Shown here piece by piece: positions 26,651 to 35,392 of a DNA stretch of 51,017 bases (the first letter of the stretch is position 1; each line of letters opens with the position of its first letter). This DNA is from an uncultured Bacteroidota bacterium. GTDB lineage: Bacteria; Bacteroidota; Bacteroidia; UKL13-3. The notes beneath the pieces were generated by a model, which was not told the origin of the DNA, searched no databases, and saw only the letters and a list, made by a program, of their open reading frames with translations. The translations under genes were made by a program, and so were the position numbers. The DNA lies in the NCBI GenBank assembly GCA_903883965.1, contig CAISCU010000028.1, positions 1 to 51,017 on the forward strand, written 5' to 3'.

Positions 26651-27802
26651 ATGTCAAAAAGAGATTATTACGAAGTATTAGGGGTTTCTAAGAATGCAAG
26701 TCCTGAAGAAATCAAAAAAGCATACCGTCAAATGGCTATCAAGTTTCACCCCGATAAAAATCAGGGAAACAAAGAGGCCGAAGAGAAATTCAAAGAGGCT
26801 GCTGAAGCTTATGAAGTATTGAGTGATGCCAATAAAAAGGCCAAATACGACCGTTTTGGACACCAAGCAATGGGTGGCGGAGGCGGTGGTGGTCAGCATA
26901 TGAACATGGACGATATCTTCAGTCAATTTGGAGATATTTTTGGTGATGGCAGCCCATTTGATTCCTTTTTTGGAGGTGGAGGCAGACGTGGAGGTCAAAG
27001 ACAAAGAGTTGGTGGCAATCTCAGAGTAAAGGTTAAACTTACACTACAAGAAATAGCTACAGGTGTTACCAAACAAATAAAAGTAACCAAACAAGTATCT
27101 TGTAAAAGTTGTGGTGGAAATGGGGCAAAAGACAAATCGTCCTTCAATACTTGTGGTACTTGCGGCGGTGCAGGACAGGTTAGAAAAGTAACCCAAACTT
27201 TTCTAGGTCAAATGCAAACCACGAGTACTTGCCAAACATGTAATGGTGAGGGTAATGTTGTAACCAATAAATGTACTCCATGTAGAGGAACAGGACGCAC
27301 AGAAGGAGAAGAAGTAATTTCTGTTCAAATTCCTGCGGGTGTTTCTGAAGGTATGCAATTGAGTATGAGCGGCAAAGGAAACGCACCTGAAAGAGGTGGT
27401 ATTCCAGGTGATTTAATTATTTTAATAGAAGAAATTGAAGACCCTGTTCTCAAAAGAGATGGCAACAATGTGGTATATGATTTATTTTTAAATTTTGCAG
27501 ATGCTGCATTGGGAACCCAAGTAGAAATACCAACAGTAACAGGAAAAGTAAAACTAAAAATAGATGCAGGCATTCAAGCTGGTAAAATACTTCGATTAAA
27601 AGGTAAAGGTTTACCAGAGGTGAATGGACCTAAAAGTTACGCTGGAGATCAATTGATACATGTGAATGTTTGGACTCCTAAGAAACTGAGTACTGAAGAA
27701 AAAGCAATGCTTGAAAAATTAAGAGGTGCTGAAAACTTTGAACCAAAACCTGAAGCCAACGAAAGAAATTTCTTTGACAGAATGCGCGATTTCTTTAATT
27801 AA
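26651..27802 (+). CDS. dnaJ: Chaperone DnaJ
   Basis: A 383-residue type I J-protein that delivers substrates to DnaK and triggers its ATPase. The J domain (residues 1-70) has the HPD triad at 33-35. A Gly/Phe-rich linker (about 74-118) follows. Four CxxCxGxG zinc-binding repeats ([32 protein letters not shown]) and the C-terminal substrate-binding domains are complete. It is co-directional with grpE. The last bases overlap the convergent minus-strand gene in a shared TTAA. Confidence 0.97.
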   Translation: MSKRDYYEVLGVSKNASPEEIKKAYRQMAIKFHPDKNQGNKEAEEKFKEAAEAYEVLSDANKKAKYDRFGHQAMGGGGGGGQHMNMDDIFSQFGDIFGDGSPFDSFFGGGGRRGGQRQRVGGNLRVKVKLTLQEIATGVTKQIKVTKQVSCKSCGGNGAKDKSSFNTCGTCGGAGQVRKVTQTFLGQMQTTSTCQTCNGEGNVVTNKCTPCRGTGRTEGEEVISVQIPAGVSEGMQLSMSGKGNAPERGGIPGDLIILIEEIEDPVLKRDGNNVVYDLFLNFADAALGTQVEIPTVTGKVKLKIDAGIQAGKILRLKGKGLPEVNGPKSYAGDQLIHVNVWTPKKLSTEEKAMLEKLRGAENFEPKPEANERNFFDRMRDFFN

Positions 27803-28560
27803 AAACGCGGACACCTGATTCTTTTACTTGAATTTCCGGTTTGTCCGAAATTCAATTCTAATCCTAATACATTAGACCAAAAAGCATCAGGAGGAAAAGG
27901 TGAATTCCGATACATATTACCTGAAAATTTACTGGTTGTTGTTAAATTGAACCTAGACTCCCAGAATAAATTAAATTTGCTAATTAACTCATAATTCAGT
28001 TTGATTCCTGAACTAACTAAAAAAGTAGTTCTTTCTTGTGATTCATGAATTTTAATACCCTCTACGTTGGTTTCATCTCTGCCATATCCAATACTTGTGC
28101 TAAAAGTGGAAATCTGATTGTCTATTGAATACATTTTAGAATGAAAACGAGCCAAACCTAAACCAAAACCTGCTTCAAGATTTAGACCTTTTCCTTTAAA
28201 AATATCAGGAGTGATGTTTGTATTTGCTATAACTTGAAAATCTTTAGAATGCGCCTCAAAAGCCAAAACATCGCTATTTACAAAAAAACTCCATAAATGG
28301 CCTTCTGCATACCTAAAACCGATATCCCATTTTTGATTGAGCCGTGTTACCAAATATAAATCGGTTAAATTTTTAAGCTCTGTATAATTACCTTTTTGAA
28401 AAGTAATTTTACCATCACCTGCTGTTCCTACGTAAAAGTTTAGGCCTGTACCAATTCCAATTTTAGAATTTGAGATATATTTGCCAATATCAAAGCTTTG
28501 GGCATTCAATAAAGAAGTTTGAAAAAATAAAAATAAAACCAGTAGTTGGCGAAACGGCAT
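27799..28560 (-). CDS. Predicted outer-membrane beta-barrel protein
   Basis: A 253-residue exported protein. A signal peptide ([21 protein letters not shown]) is followed by alternating strands with aromatic girdles ([62 protein letters not shown]), as in small outer-membrane barrels. No conserved catalytic residue is visible and I do not recognise a named family. A -7-like box TATCTTCG lies on the minus strand at 28589-28582 without a clear -33 partner. The 3' end overlaps dnaJ by 4 nt, tail to tail. Confidence 0.7.
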   Translation of the reverse strand: MPFRQLLVLFLFFQTSLLNAQSFDIGKYISNSKIGIGTGLNFYVGTAGDGKITFQKGNYTELKNLTDLYLVTRLNQKWDIGFRYAEGHLWSFFVNSDVLAFEAHSKDFQVIANTNITPDIFKGKGLNLEAGFGLGLARFHSKMYSIDNQISTFSTSIGYGRDETNVEGIKIHESQERTTFLVSSGIKLNYELISKFNLFWESRFNLTTTSKFSGNMYRNSPFPPDAFWSNVLGLELNFGQTGNSSKRIRCPRF

Positions 28561-28671
28561 TTTATCTGATAAATTGATGAACGAAGATACCCCTTTTAAG
28601 GTTTTGTTAATTAAATAATTATCAAAAAAATATAAACAACTACATGTTTAATCCACAAATTAGCTAAAAAA

Positions 28672-29586
28672 ATGATCATAGAAACAAAGGATATCACAAA
28701 ATATTTTCAAGGGAAATTAGTACTAGACCAAATTAACATTAGCATACCAAAAGCTTCTATTTTTGGTTTACTAGGGCCTAATGGAGCTGGCAAAACCACC
28801 TTTATTCGAATTTTAACTAAAATTATTGAAGCCGATGCAGGTGAAATCTTATTCGAAGGCAAACCACTTTTATTGACAGATGTATACCAAATGGGGTATT
28901 TACCTGAAGAAAGAGGTCTGTATAAAAAAATGGGCGTTGAAGAGCAATTGTTATTTTTTGCATCACTTAAAAACATTCCTAATAACCAAGCAAAAAAAGC
29001 CATTAAAAACTGGGCTGAAAAATTTGACCTGGCAAATTTGTTACACAAACCCGCAGAAGAATTGTCTAAAGGTATGCAGCAAAAAGTACAATTAATGGCA
29101 TCTTTGTTACACGCCCCCAAATTACTCATTTTAGACGAACCTTTTTCAGGATTTGACCCCATTCATGCTCAATTATTACAAGACGAAATAGTTGCCTTAA
29201 AACAACAAGGCACCAGCATTATTTTATCGAGTCACAGAATGGAAACAGTAGAACAACTCTGCGACCACTTGGCATTGATTAACCACGGAAAAGTTATTCT
29301 TAAAGGTTCGCTCAACCAAATTCAAAAAGCCTATTCAAAACAAGAATGGATTTTAGAATATGAAGGAAATAAGCCTCAAAATCATGTTCTTTTTAGTTGC
29401 GAAAACTTGCAGGATCCCTTTTTAAAACAAGTTTCAATTAAGCCTCGTGAAGGTGTTTCTCTGAACGAAATTTTAACCGCACTTTTGAGTCAAGGAATTG
29501 TTATTAAAAGCATCAAAGAACAACAACCCAGTATGAACGCTATTTTTATAGATGCAATAGCCCAAAACAAAAACCAATATGCATAA
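28672..29586 (+). CDS. ABC transporter ATP-binding protein
   Basis: A 304-residue ATPase subunit of an ABC-2 type exporter. Walker A is GPNGAGKTT (35-43), the signature is LSKGMQQKVQL, Walker B is LLILDEPFSGFDP, and the H-loop is SSHRME. The C-terminal 70 residues match the regulatory tail found in Na+-ABC and related ATPases (DUF4162). It overlaps its permease gene by 8 nt. The substrate is not given by sequence; the NatA-like architecture is compatible with sodium or lipid or drug export. Confidence 0.93.
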   Translation: MIIETKDITKYFQGKLVLDQINISIPKASIFGLLGPNGAGKTTFIRILTKIIEADAGEILFEGKPLLLTDVYQMGYLPEERGLYKKMGVEEQLLFFASLKNIPNNQAKKAIKNWAEKFDLANLLHKPAEELSKGMQQKVQLMASLLHAPKLLILDEPFSGFDPIHAQLLQDEIVALKQQGTSIILSSHRMETVEQLCDHLALINHGKVILKGSLNQIQKAYSKQEWILEYEGNKPQNHVLFSCENLQDPFLKQVSIKPREGVSLNEILTALLSQGIVIKSIKEQQPSMNAIFIDAIAQNKNQYA

Positions 29587-30877
29587 AATTATCATCATCG
29601 CCCAAAGAGAGTTTTTAACTAGGGTTAGAAAAAAATCTTTTTTGATAATGACAATACTCACCCCACTTTTATTGTTGGTATTTTATGGGGTTATATTTTA
29701 CTTTAATATCAAAAAGCAAACACCCGAAGAGCCATTTAGAGTAATGGTTGTTGATGAGGCAAATTATCTAAAACAGGAATTACCCCAAGAAAAATCAATC
29801 TTGTTTCAATTTAAAACAGATTATGTGGAAAATATTGAGAATATTCTCAATTCAGGTCAGTGGGATTTGGTTTTAGAAGTTAAAAAAAACAAGCAAGAAC
29901 CTGAATTCAATTTATACAGTTTAAACAACATTGGTTTTATAGAAAAAGAGTCTATTTCCAAGGTATTGACCCAACAAATTCAACAACACAAATTAATTGA
30001 CAATGGAATTTCACCGAAATTGATTCAAGAAATTAACCAAACCAATGTACATCTGAATGCCATTCAAATCAAAGATCACCATGCCAAAGCTAATCATTCA
30101 GAAATGGGCGCATTAATAGGTTTTATTATGGCATTTGTCATTTACCTGTTTATTTTTTTGTATGGGGTTCAAGTGATGAGAGGAGCAATGGAAGAAAAAT
30201 CGAGTAGAATTGTGGAAATACTGGTATCATCGGTAAAACCCACCGATTTAATGTATGGGAAAATACTGGGTATTGCTGGCGTTGGAATGACCCAGTTTGT
30301 AATATGGGTAGTTGTTGGTTTGGGTCTAATGGGCCCCTTATCAGGTGTAATTGGAGAAATGGTACAAACACAATTAGAAAGTGGATTACAAAACAGTGTT
30401 CAAGTTCAAAATTTAACACAAAATATTGGAATAGAATGGCTTGCTGAATTGAATTTACCTATGATGTTTGCTCTATTTATTTGTTATTTTATAGGTGGCT
30501 ATTTGTTTTACGGCGCCTTGTTTGCAGCAATTGGAGCTGCTGTTGACAACGATACAGATACCCAACAATTCATGATGCCCATTACCATGCCATTGGTATT
30601 TAGTTTGATTTATTCCCAAAGTATTATTGGAACAAACCCTGATGGTTTCATGACTACCTTTTTATCCATGTTACCCTTTACATCGCCAGTAGTAATGATG
30701 GTTAGAATACCTTATGGCGTGCCTACAATTGAATTATTTGCATCTTTAATTTGTTTGAGTGCAGGATTTGTACTGAGTGTTTGGTTTGCAGGAAAAATAT
30801 ACCGAGTGGGCTTGTTGAGTTACGGCAATAAAACTACATACAAAACCTTTTGGAAAATGTTCAGACAAAGCAACTAA
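29579..30877 (+). CDS. ABC-2 type permease, NatB-like
   Basis: A 432-residue permease. One N-terminal membrane helix (about 22-45) is followed by a periplasmic domain of about 130 residues, then five or six helices. The conserved MRGAMEEKSSRIVEILVSSVKPTDLMYGKI segment, in register, is characteristic of NatB/CcmB-type ABC-2 permeases. It starts inside the end of the ATPase gene (8-nt overlap), and its stop overlaps the MFS gene start by one base (TAATG). It should form the exporter with the preceding ATPase. Confidence 0.92.
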   Translation: MHKIIIIAQREFLTRVRKKSFLIMTILTPLLLLVFYGVIFYFNIKKQTPEEPFRVMVVDEANYLKQELPQEKSILFQFKTDYVENIENILNSGQWDLVLEVKKNKQEPEFNLYSLNNIGFIEKESISKVLTQQIQQHKLIDNGISPKLIQEINQTNVHLNAIQIKDHHAKANHSEMGALIGFIMAFVIYLFIFLYGVQVMRGAMEEKSSRIVEILVSSVKPTDLMYGKILGIAGVGMTQFVIWVVVGLGLMGPLSGVIGEMVQTQLESGLQNSVQVQNLTQNIGIEWLAELNLPMMFALFICYFIGGYLFYGALFAAIGAAVDNDTDTQQFMMPITMPLVFSLIYSQSIIGTNPDGFMTTFLSMLPFTSPVVMMVRIPYGVPTIELFASLICLSAGFVLSVWFAGKIYRVGLLSYGNKTTYKTFWKMFRQSN

Positions 30878-32103
30878 TGAATCATACAAATTTATTCAAG
30901 AACCGCCAATACACCTATTTTTTAGGTACACGTTTCTTTTTAACTTTTGGCATACAAATGCAGGCCATATTGGTTGCTTGGAAAATATACAGCCTTAGCC
31001 ATGATGCATTGTCTTTGGGTTTAATAGGATTAACAGAGGCTATTCCTGCTTTGGGTGTAGCTTTGTATGCAGGGCATTTGGCAGACAGCCAGAATAAAAA
31101 ATCTATTTTAAAATATTGCATTCTATTATTACTGGTTAGTTCATTAGGCATGCAATTGGTGAGCACCAATGTATTTGAATTAGATCAAAGTAAACAAATT
31201 CAATGTTTGTATTTGTTTGTGTTTATAAGCGGTATTGCAAGGGGTTTCTATGGACCAGCCTCTTTTTCTCTTATACCTTCATTGGTTGCAAAAGAACAAT
31301 TGGTTAAAGCAGGAACCATGCAAAGTACTGCTTGGCAAATTGCCGCAATTGCTGGCCCAGCTATTGGTGGTATATTATATAGTTCAATTGAATTGAACAG
31401 CTGTTACCAATTGGTTTTGTTGATGGAAGGAGTTGCCCTTGTATGTTTACTCTATATCAAAGGTAATTTTGCGCCTATACCTATTGTTGAAAAAGAATCT
31501 ATGTTTAAACGTTTACAAGATGGCTTGCATTTTGTTTTCAAACACAAAGTTATTTTATCGGCAATTTCATTAGACTTATTCTCTGTTTTATTTGGTGGAG
31601 CAACTGCCCTTTTACCCATATTTGCAAATGAGATATTATTGGTTGGAAGTGCTGGATTGGGCATTTTAAAAGCGGCTCCTTCATTGGGGGCTGCCATGAC
31701 CATGATTGCAATGAGTTTTCAGTCAAACATACACAATCCCGGAAAAACATTGCTCTTAGTTGTTGCTGCCTTTGGGCTATGTATGATTGGATTTGGCTGT
31801 TCTGAGAACTTTTATTTATCTGTTTTTATCCTGTTTTTAAGTGGGGCTTTTGACAGTGTAAGTGTTGTTATTAGGTCAGCAATTATTCAGACCCAAACCC
31901 CAGCAGAAATGAGAGGACGTGTAGCTGCTGTAAACACCATGTTTATTGGATCAAGTAATGAAATAGGCGCATTTGAAAGCGGTATTGCGGCCAAACTATT
32001 TGGAACAGTTCCGGCCGTTGTAGGAGGTGGAATGATTACCTTATTGGTGGTTGGAATTACGCATGTAAAAGCCAAAGCAATTAGGACTTTTCAGTTCAAT
32101 TAA
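30877..32103 (+). CDS. MFS transporter (EntS/MFS_3-like)
   Basis: A 408-residue major facilitator with twelve hydrophobic helices. The MFS motif between helices 2 and 3 reads GHLADSQNKKSIL, and SLIPSLVAKEQLVKAGTMQSTAWQIAAIAGPAIGG is typical of the MFS_3 branch, which includes the enterobactin exporter EntS and multidrug pumps. The ATG at 30877 shares one base with the permease stop. An in-frame TTG at 30850 would add nine residues. Export is the likely direction; the substrate is unknown. The stop shares TTAA with the convergent lon gene. Confidence 0.9.
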   Translation: MNHTNLFKNRQYTYFLGTRFFLTFGIQMQAILVAWKIYSLSHDALSLGLIGLTEAIPALGVALYAGHLADSQNKKSILKYCILLLLVSSLGMQLVSTNVFELDQSKQIQCLYLFVFISGIARGFYGPASFSLIPSLVAKEQLVKAGTMQSTAWQIAAIAGPAIGGILYSSIELNSCYQLVLLMEGVALVCLLYIKGNFAPIPIVEKESMFKRLQDGLHFVFKHKVILSAISLDLFSVLFGGATALLPIFANEILLVGSAGLGILKAAPSLGAAMTMIAMSFQSNIHNPGKTLLLVVAAFGLCMIGFGCSENFYLSVFILFLSGAFDSVSVVIRSAIIQTQTPAEMRGRVAAVNTMFIGSSNEIGAFESGIAAKLFGTVPAVVGGGMITLLVVGITHVKAKAIRTFQFN

Positions 32104-34577
32104 GCTTTGGTATTTTCTTTGGGTATTTCTAATGAAATGGCATCTGGTACTTGCTCATCTAACAAGGCAATATCCAATACTTGTAACATATTGGTTACAT
32201 AGAAAAAACTGAGGTCTTTCAAATAAATTGGCTGAATGTCTTCAATGTCTTTTCTGTTGGCTTCACACAAAATAATATTGGTTATACCCGCTCTTTTAGC
32301 CGCCAGTATTTTTTCTTTGACACCACCTATAGGCAATACTTTTCCTCTCAGTGTAATTTCTCCTGTCATTGCCAAATTGGGTTTGATTTTGCGTTGGGTA
32401 AAAACGGAAGCCAAAGATGTCAACATGGTTATTCCGGCAGAGGGCCCATCTTTAGGAACAGCGCCTGCAGGTACATGTATGTGGCAATCAAAATGATCAA
32501 ATACTTTGGCGTCTATACCCAAGTAAGCACATTGCGATTTTAAAAATGTCAAAGCAGTCACTGCCGATTCTTTCATCACATCTCCCAAATGCCCTGTTAA
32601 GGTTAATTTTCCTTTACCGGCTGTTAACCTAGATTCAACAAAAAGGATCTCTCCTCCTACGCTGGTCCATGCTAAACCGGTTACCACACCAGCAACATCA
32701 TTGCCTTGGTATGATTCTTTTTCCATACGGGCAGCACCCAAAATTTGATGCACCTTTTCCAAATTCATCGTCTTGTCATATTTTTTATTCATGACTTTTT
32801 CTTTGGCAAAGAACCTGGCTATAGATGCAATTTGTTTTTCCAATCCACGTACCCCACTTTCTCTGGTATACGACTCAATGATTTTTTCAAGTATTTCGTC
32901 CGTCAATTGGAAATCATTTTTTTCTAGTCCGTGGTTGAGTTTTTGCCTAGGTAGCAAATATTTTTGAGCAATTTGAATTTTCTCCTCAAGTGTATACCCG
33001 TTGATTTCAATAATTTCCATCCTGTCTAATAAGGCAGGCTGGATGCTGTCTAAATTATTGGCTGTAGCAATGAACATCACCTTAGATAAATCATATTCAA
33101 TTTCTACATAATTGTCATAAAAACTGGCATTTTGTTCTGGATCCAATACTTCTAACAAAGCACTTGAAGGATCGCCTCTAAAGGTATTTCCAACTTTATC
33201 AACCTCGTCTAATACAAAAACGGGATTTGAAGTTTTAATTTTTTTGATATTTTGAATGATTCTACCAGGCATGGCTCCAATATAGGTTCTGCGGTGACCT
33301 CTGATTTCACTTTCATCATGCAAACCTCCTAGAGCTATTCTGGCGTATTTACGACCTAAGGCTTTGGCTATTGACTTACCCAATGAAGTTTTACCTACAC
33401 CTGGAGGGCCATACAAACATAGAATAGGACTTTTTAAATCTTTTTTGAGTTTAATGACAGCCAAATATTCTAATATTCGCTGTTTTACTTTTTCTAAACC
33501 AAAATGGTCTTCATCGAGTATTTTCTGTGCCTTTTTGAGATCAAAATTGTCTTTGGTAGTTTCGTTCCAAGGAAGGTCTAAAAGCAATTGCAAATAATTG
33601 AGTTGAATGCTATAGTCTGGAGCCATTGGATTGATGCGTTTTAATTTCTCCAGTTCTTTTAAAAACGATTCATTGACTTGTTCTGACCACATTTTTTGGG
33701 CAGCCAATTTGAGCATGTTTTCAATTTCTCTTTCAGGAGAATCACCGCCCAATTCTTCTTGAATGGCTTTGATTTGTTGTTGTAGAAAAAAATCGCGTTG
33801 TTGTTTGTCTAAATCGCCCCTGACTTTGTTTTCTATTTGTGCTTTTAATGCCGTAAACTGATAATCTTTGTTTAGCGCCTCCATTACTTTTGAAGCCCTC
33901 GATTTAAAATCTAGCAGTTCTAGAATGGCCTGTTTTACCTGTACCTCGGCATTGAGATTTGAAGCAACAAAATTAACCAAATAATTAGGCGTTTTGATGT
34001 TTTTTATGGCTATGGCAGCTTCACTAGGCATGTGTGGAGACATGCTGATAATCTTTTGAGAAACTTCTTTGATAGATTCTACCATGGCCAAAGATTCATC
34101 ATCATTTAAAAAATCTTCTTCGGCCAAAGTGCTCACCCCACAAATTAAATACGGTGAATCTTGAACTTGCTTTTGCAACTGAAACCTTCTTTTGCCTTGA
34201 ATAACGGCCATTGTACTTCCATCGGGCATTTTAATCATCCTAACAATAGAAGCCATTGTACCAATGGTATACAAATCTGCCATGGCTGGATCTTCTGTTT
34301 CAGCACTCAATTGGGTAACCACTCCAACCAATTTATCATTGCTTTTATAAGCTTCTTTGAGCAATTGAATAGATTTGTCTCTGCCAACAGTAATAGGTAT
34401 GACAACTCCTGGAAATAATACGGTGTTTCTAAGCGGTAAAATTGGCAGTGTTTCTGGCAAGTCTTCTTTATTGAGCACTTCTTCTTCTTCCTGACTGAGT
34501 AGCGAAATAAAATCGGCCGACTCTGTTTCGTCATTGAGAATTGTGCTCATCATCATTCTATCTATTGAATTATTCAT
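32100..34577 (-). CDS. lon: ATP-dependent protease Lon
   Basis: An 825-residue LonA protease, which degrades misfolded and short-lived regulatory proteins in the cytoplasm. The N-terminal substrate domain (LPILPLRNTVLFPGVVIPI) occupies about 40-250. The AAA+ module has Walker A GPPGVGKT at 390-397 and Walker B VFVLDEVD at 453-460. The proteolytic dyad is Ser713 (PKDGPSAGIT) and Lys754 (IGGVKEK). The length is usual for the family. It is a single gene, separated by 80 nt from the methyltransferase gene and ending tail to tail with the MFS gene. Confidence 0.97.
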   Translation of the reverse strand: MNNSIDRMMMSTILNDETESADFISLLSQEEEEVLNKEDLPETLPILPLRNTVLFPGVVIPITVGRDKSIQLLKEAYKSNDKLVGVVTQLSAETEDPAMADLYTIGTMASIVRMIKMPDGSTMAVIQGKRRFQLQKQVQDSPYLICGVSTLAEEDFLNDDESLAMVESIKEVSQKIISMSPHMPSEAAIAIKNIKTPNYLVNFVASNLNAEVQVKQAILELLDFKSRASKVMEALNKDYQFTALKAQIENKVRGDLDKQQRDFFLQQQIKAIQEELGGDSPEREIENMLKLAAQKMWSEQVNESFLKELEKLKRINPMAPDYSIQLNYLQLLLDLPWNETTKDNFDLKKAQKILDEDHFGLEKVKQRILEYLAVIKLKKDLKSPILCLYGPPGVGKTSLGKSIAKALGRKYARIALGGLHDESEIRGHRRTYIGAMPGRIIQNIKKIKTSNPVFVLDEVDKVGNTFRGDPSSALLEVLDPEQNASFYDNYVEIEYDLSKVMFIATANNLDSIQPALLDRMEIIEINGYTLEEKIQIAQKYLLPRQKLNHGLEKNDFQLTDEILEKIIESYTRESGVRGLEKQIASIARFFAKEKVMNKKYDKTMNLEKVHQILGAARMEKESYQGNDVAGVVTGLAWTSVGGEILFVESRLTAGKGKLTLTGHLGDVMKESAVTALTFLKSQCAYLGIDAKVFDHFDCHIHVPAGAVPKDGPSAGITMLTSLASVFTQRKIKPNLAMTGEITLRGKVLPIGGVKEKILAAKRAGITNIILCEANRKDIEDIQPIYLKDLSFFYVTNMLQVLDIALLDEQVPDAISLEIPKENTKA

Positions 34578-34657
34578 GTTGTTTTGTTAAGAAACCTTTC
34601 AAAGGCATTGTATGGAATCAATTCGCATGCCAAGGATGAAATGGCAGTTTTTTTTGG

Positions 34658-35392
34658 TTAAAAAAGTAACTGATGGGTAATGATTCCACAAGCAATTGCA
34701 GCATTGAGACTTTCTGCCTCTCCAATTCTTGGAATGCTGATTCGTTCCTGAATGTACTGGTTATAAAGCGGATGAATGCCTGAACCTTCATTGCCTATTA
34801 ATAATATGGATGGTTTTTTCAGCTCAAAAGTTTGAATGGGTGTACCAGCTAAATCGGCTGCCAAAACAGGCAATGCATATTTTTTAAAAATGTTTTCAAG
34901 GTTTCCATAATGAACCTTTACCCTTGCAATAGACCCCATACTGGCCTGTATCACTTTGCTATTGTAACAATCGGCAGTTTGTTCACTGCAAAAAATTTGT
35001 TCAATGCCATACCAATCGGCCAAACGAATGATGGTACCCAAATTACCAGGATCTTGAATGGTATCAAGTGCTAAACTGAGTTTTTGTATCAATTGTTCAG
35101 GCAAGCTATTGGTAGGAATTTTTACCAAGGCTACTACATCTCTGGCACTTTGCAATGCACTCAATTGTTCCATTTCTTTATTGTTGACTATTTGTATGCA
35201 ATTGTCAGGTATGGAAGAAAAAGGTGCAACTTGTACCAATTCTTCTTTGCAAAATAGTTTAGCTATTTCCATTCCGGCTGTTATCAAATCTGAAGAAAGC
35301 TTCTTACCTTCGGCAACGAATAGTTGAAATTCCTCACGGACTTTCTTATCTTTCAAAGACTTTACTAACTTGATTTCAGATTTAGTCAACAT
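34658..35392 (-). CDS. TrmH/SpoU-family RNA 2'-O-methyltransferase
   Basis: A 244-residue SPOUT methyltransferase that uses SAM to methylate a ribose in rRNA or tRNA. An N-terminal substrate-binding domain (VREEFQLFVAEGKKLSSDL) precedes the trefoil-knot domain with the three SpoU motifs: DPGNLGTIIRLADWYG, LLIGNEGSGI and IPRIGEAESLNAAIACGI. The ATG at 35392 is the natural start (MLTKSEIKLVKSLKDKKVREEF in pattern); a longer reading to 35491 runs into the divergent gene. The target nucleotide is unknown. Placement head to head with a TamL-type gene is, as far as I recall, common in Bacteroidota. Confidence 0.92.
   Translation of the reverse strand: MLTKSEIKLVKSLKDKKVREEFQLFVAEGKKLSSDLITAGMEIAKLFCKEELVQVAPFSSIPDNCIQIVNNKEMEQLSALQSARDVVALVKIPTNSLPEQLIQKLSLALDTIQDPGNLGTIIRLADWYGIEQIFCSEQTADCYNSKVIQASMGSIARVKVHYGNLENIFKKYALPVLAADLAGTPIQTFELKKPSILLIGNEGSGIHPLYNQYIQERISIPRIGEAESLNAAIACGIITHQLLF

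Noticed and set aside
28707-29162. A 151-codon minus-strand ORF inside the ABC ATPase gene
   Set aside because: It is antisense to Walker A, signature and Walker B motifs, which are clearly under selection in the other frame.
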